A DNA stretch of 6,700 nucleotides from JBBPYA01 sp038200385 (GTDB lineage: Bacteria; Actinomycetota; Actinomycetes; Mycobacteriales; Geodermatophilaceae). Within the stretch, counting starts at the first letter, position 1; each line of letters starts with the position of its first letter. The notes under the pieces were generated by a model that was not told the DNA's origin, did not search any database, and saw nothing but the letters and a program-made list of their open reading frames with translations. A program made the position numbers and the translations under genes. Shown one piece after another: positions 5,499 to 6,700 of this stretch. The DNA lies in the NCBI GenBank assembly GCA_038200385.1, contig JBBPYA010000004.1, forward strand, positions 1-6,700. The letters run 5' to 3'.

Positions 5499-6700
5499 TT
5501 GGCAGGCTCCCGCCCCGGCACGACCACCGCAACCACCACTGCAACGGGGGAATCCCGCTCCACTCTGGCAGGCATCCCGGGCGCACCGCCCCGGATCTCC
5601 TTCGCCAAGATCCGTGAGCCGCTCGAGGTCCCCGACCTGCTGTCCCTGCAGACCAACTCCTTCGACTGGCTGGTGGGGAACGAGGACTGGCTGACCCGGG
5701 TTGCCGGCGACCCCGAGGCGACCAGCGGCCTGGCCGACATCCTGAACGAGATCTCCCCGATCGAGGACTTCTCCGCATCGATGTCGCTGTCGTTCTCCAA
5801 CCCTCGCTTCGAGGAGGTCAAGGCCTCCGAGGAGGAGTGCAAGGACAAGGACATGACGTTCGCGGCACCGCTGTTCGTCACCGCGGAGTTCACCAACAAC
5901 GTCACCGGTGAGATCAAGAGCCAGACCGTCTTCATGGGTGACTTCCCGATGATGACCGTCAAGGGCACGTTCATCATCAACGGCACCGAGCGCGTCGTGG
6001 TGTCCCAACTCGTCCGGTCCCCCGGCGTGTACTTCGACCGGACGCTGGACCGGGTGTCGGACAAGGACATCTTCAGCTGCAAGGTGATCCCGAGCCGGGG
6101 TGCCTGGCTGGAGTTCGACGTCGACAAGCGGGACACCGTCGGGGTCCGGATCGACCGCAAGCGGCGTCAGCCGGTCACCGTGCTGCTCAAGGCGCTGGGC
6201 TGGACCGAGGATCGGATCCGGGCCCGCTTCGGCTGGTCGGAGACCATGCTGGCCACCCTAGAGAAGGATCACGTCGCCACCCAGGACGAGGCGCTCCTGG
6301 ACATCTACCGCAAGCTGCGCCCGGGTGAGCCGCCGACGCGGGAGAGCGCGCAGACGCTGCTAGACAACCTGTTCTTCAACGTCAAGCGCTACGACCTGGC
6401 CAAGGTCGGCCGGTACAAGATCAACAAGAAGCTCGGCCTGGACCTGCCCTACCGGCACGGCGTGCTGACCGAGGACGACGTGCTGGCCACGATCGAGTAC
6501 GTCGTCCGGCTGCACGCCGGCGAGGACAGCTACGAGACCGACGACATCGACCACTTCGGTAACCGCCGGCTGCGCACGGTCGGCGAGCTGATCCAGAACC
6601 AGATCCGGGTCGGGCTGTCCCGGATGGAGCGGGTCGTCCGGGAGCGGATGACGACTCAGGACGTCGAAGCGATCACGCCGCAGACCCTGATCAACATCCG
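5499..6700 (+). CDS. rpoB: DNA-directed RNA polymerase subunit beta, N-terminal 400 residues (cut by window edge)
   Basis: Catalytic beta subunit of RNA polymerase. The visible part covers the N-terminal region, with the beta lobe and protrusion. Residues 2-30 are a variable Thr/Ser/Ala-rich tail. Conserved sequence begins at PRISFAKIREPLEVPDLL (31-48). Further landmarks are SPIEDFSASMSLSF, GEIKSQTVFMGDFPMM, KGTFIINGTERVVVSQLVR (155-173) with SPGVYF, IPSRGAWLEFDVDKRD, KRYDLAKVGRYKINKKL (296-312), DDIDHFGNRR, and the final ERMTTQDVEAITPQTLINI (382-400). The rifampicin-binding cluster should start about a dozen residues after the window end, so resistance status cannot be read. Translation begins at TTG, fixed by an upstream in-frame stop and a good ribosome binding site. 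Mycobacterium tuberculosis rpoB also starts TTGGCA with a similar SRxx N-terminus. rpoC would be expected downstream. Confidence 0.98.
   Translation, partial: MAGSRPGTTTATTTATGESRSTLAGIPGAPPRISFAKIREPLEVPDLLSLQTNSFDWLVGNEDWLTRVAGDPEATSGLADILNEISPIEDFSASMSLSFSNPRFEEVKASEEECKDKDMTFAAPLFVTAEFTNNVTGEIKSQTVFMGDFPMMTVKGTFIINGTERVVVSQLVRSPGVYFDRTLDRVSDKDIFSCKVIPSRGAWLEFDVDKRDTVGVRIDRKRRQPVTVLLKALGWTEDRIRARFGWSETMLATLEKDHVATQDEALLDIYRKLRPGEPPTRESAQTLLDNLFFNVKRYDLAKVGRYKINKKLGLDLPYRHGVLTEDDVLATIEYVVRLHAGEDSYETDDIDHFGNRRLRTVGELIQNQIRVGLSRMERVVRERMTTQDVEAITPQTLINI

Noticed and set aside
5387..6160. Minus-strand open frame of 257 codons opposite rpoB
   Set aside because: It is antisense to highly conserved RpoB sequence and has no domain signal of its own.

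Overview
The window is a housekeeping segment of a high-GC actinobacterial chromosome. The GC-rich codon use, the actinobacterial forms of NusG, SecE and RpoB, the acidic N-terminal extension of NusG, the TTG-started rpoB and the aspC-trnW-secE-nusG-rplKA-rplJL-rpoB order all point to Actinomycetia. Several orders share this order, so I do not assign a genus. The RpoB segment reads closer to the mycobacterial/Frankia-like type than to the Streptomyces sequences I remember, but no alignment was run.

Left part (1-1423): the minus strand carries most of a class I PLP aminotransferase (aspC), cut at its C-terminus by the window edge. It is divergent from everything else. A 214-bp gap follows, with one palindrome and a weak promoter candidate, then a complete tRNA-Trp(CCA) 46 bp upstream of secE.

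Middle part (1424-5126): six plus-strand genes in the standard order: secE (SecYEG translocon subunit), nusG (elongation factor), rplK (L11), rplA (L1), rplJ (L10) and rplL (L7/L12). The rplA-rplJ gap (303 bp) is not empty. It has a good promoter candidate, a structured RNA matching the expected position and form of the L10 leader, and a GC-rich attenuator-like hairpin before rplJ. This fits autoregulation of L10/L12 independently of the upstream secE-nusG-rplKA unit.

Right part (5127-6700): the 372-bp rplL-rpoB gap holds a perfect 12-bp hairpin (terminator or processing site), a 14-bp palindrome of Crp-like form, a strong sigma-A-type promoter (TCGACA-N17-TAGACT) and a leader of about 140 nt with mutually exclusive stems. 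rpoB follows from a TTG codon with a clear ribosome binding site. Its first 400 codons are present, and the window ends just before the rifampicin-resistance region.

Together the genes encode parts of the secretion, transcription and translation machinery: SecE at the membrane, NusG linking RNA polymerase to ribosomes, the L11/L10/L12 GTPase-associated stalk, the L1 stalk, and the polymerase beta subunit. I see no mobile element, CRISPR array, phage gene or novel gene cluster. The interesting content is regulatory and lies in the gaps between genes.
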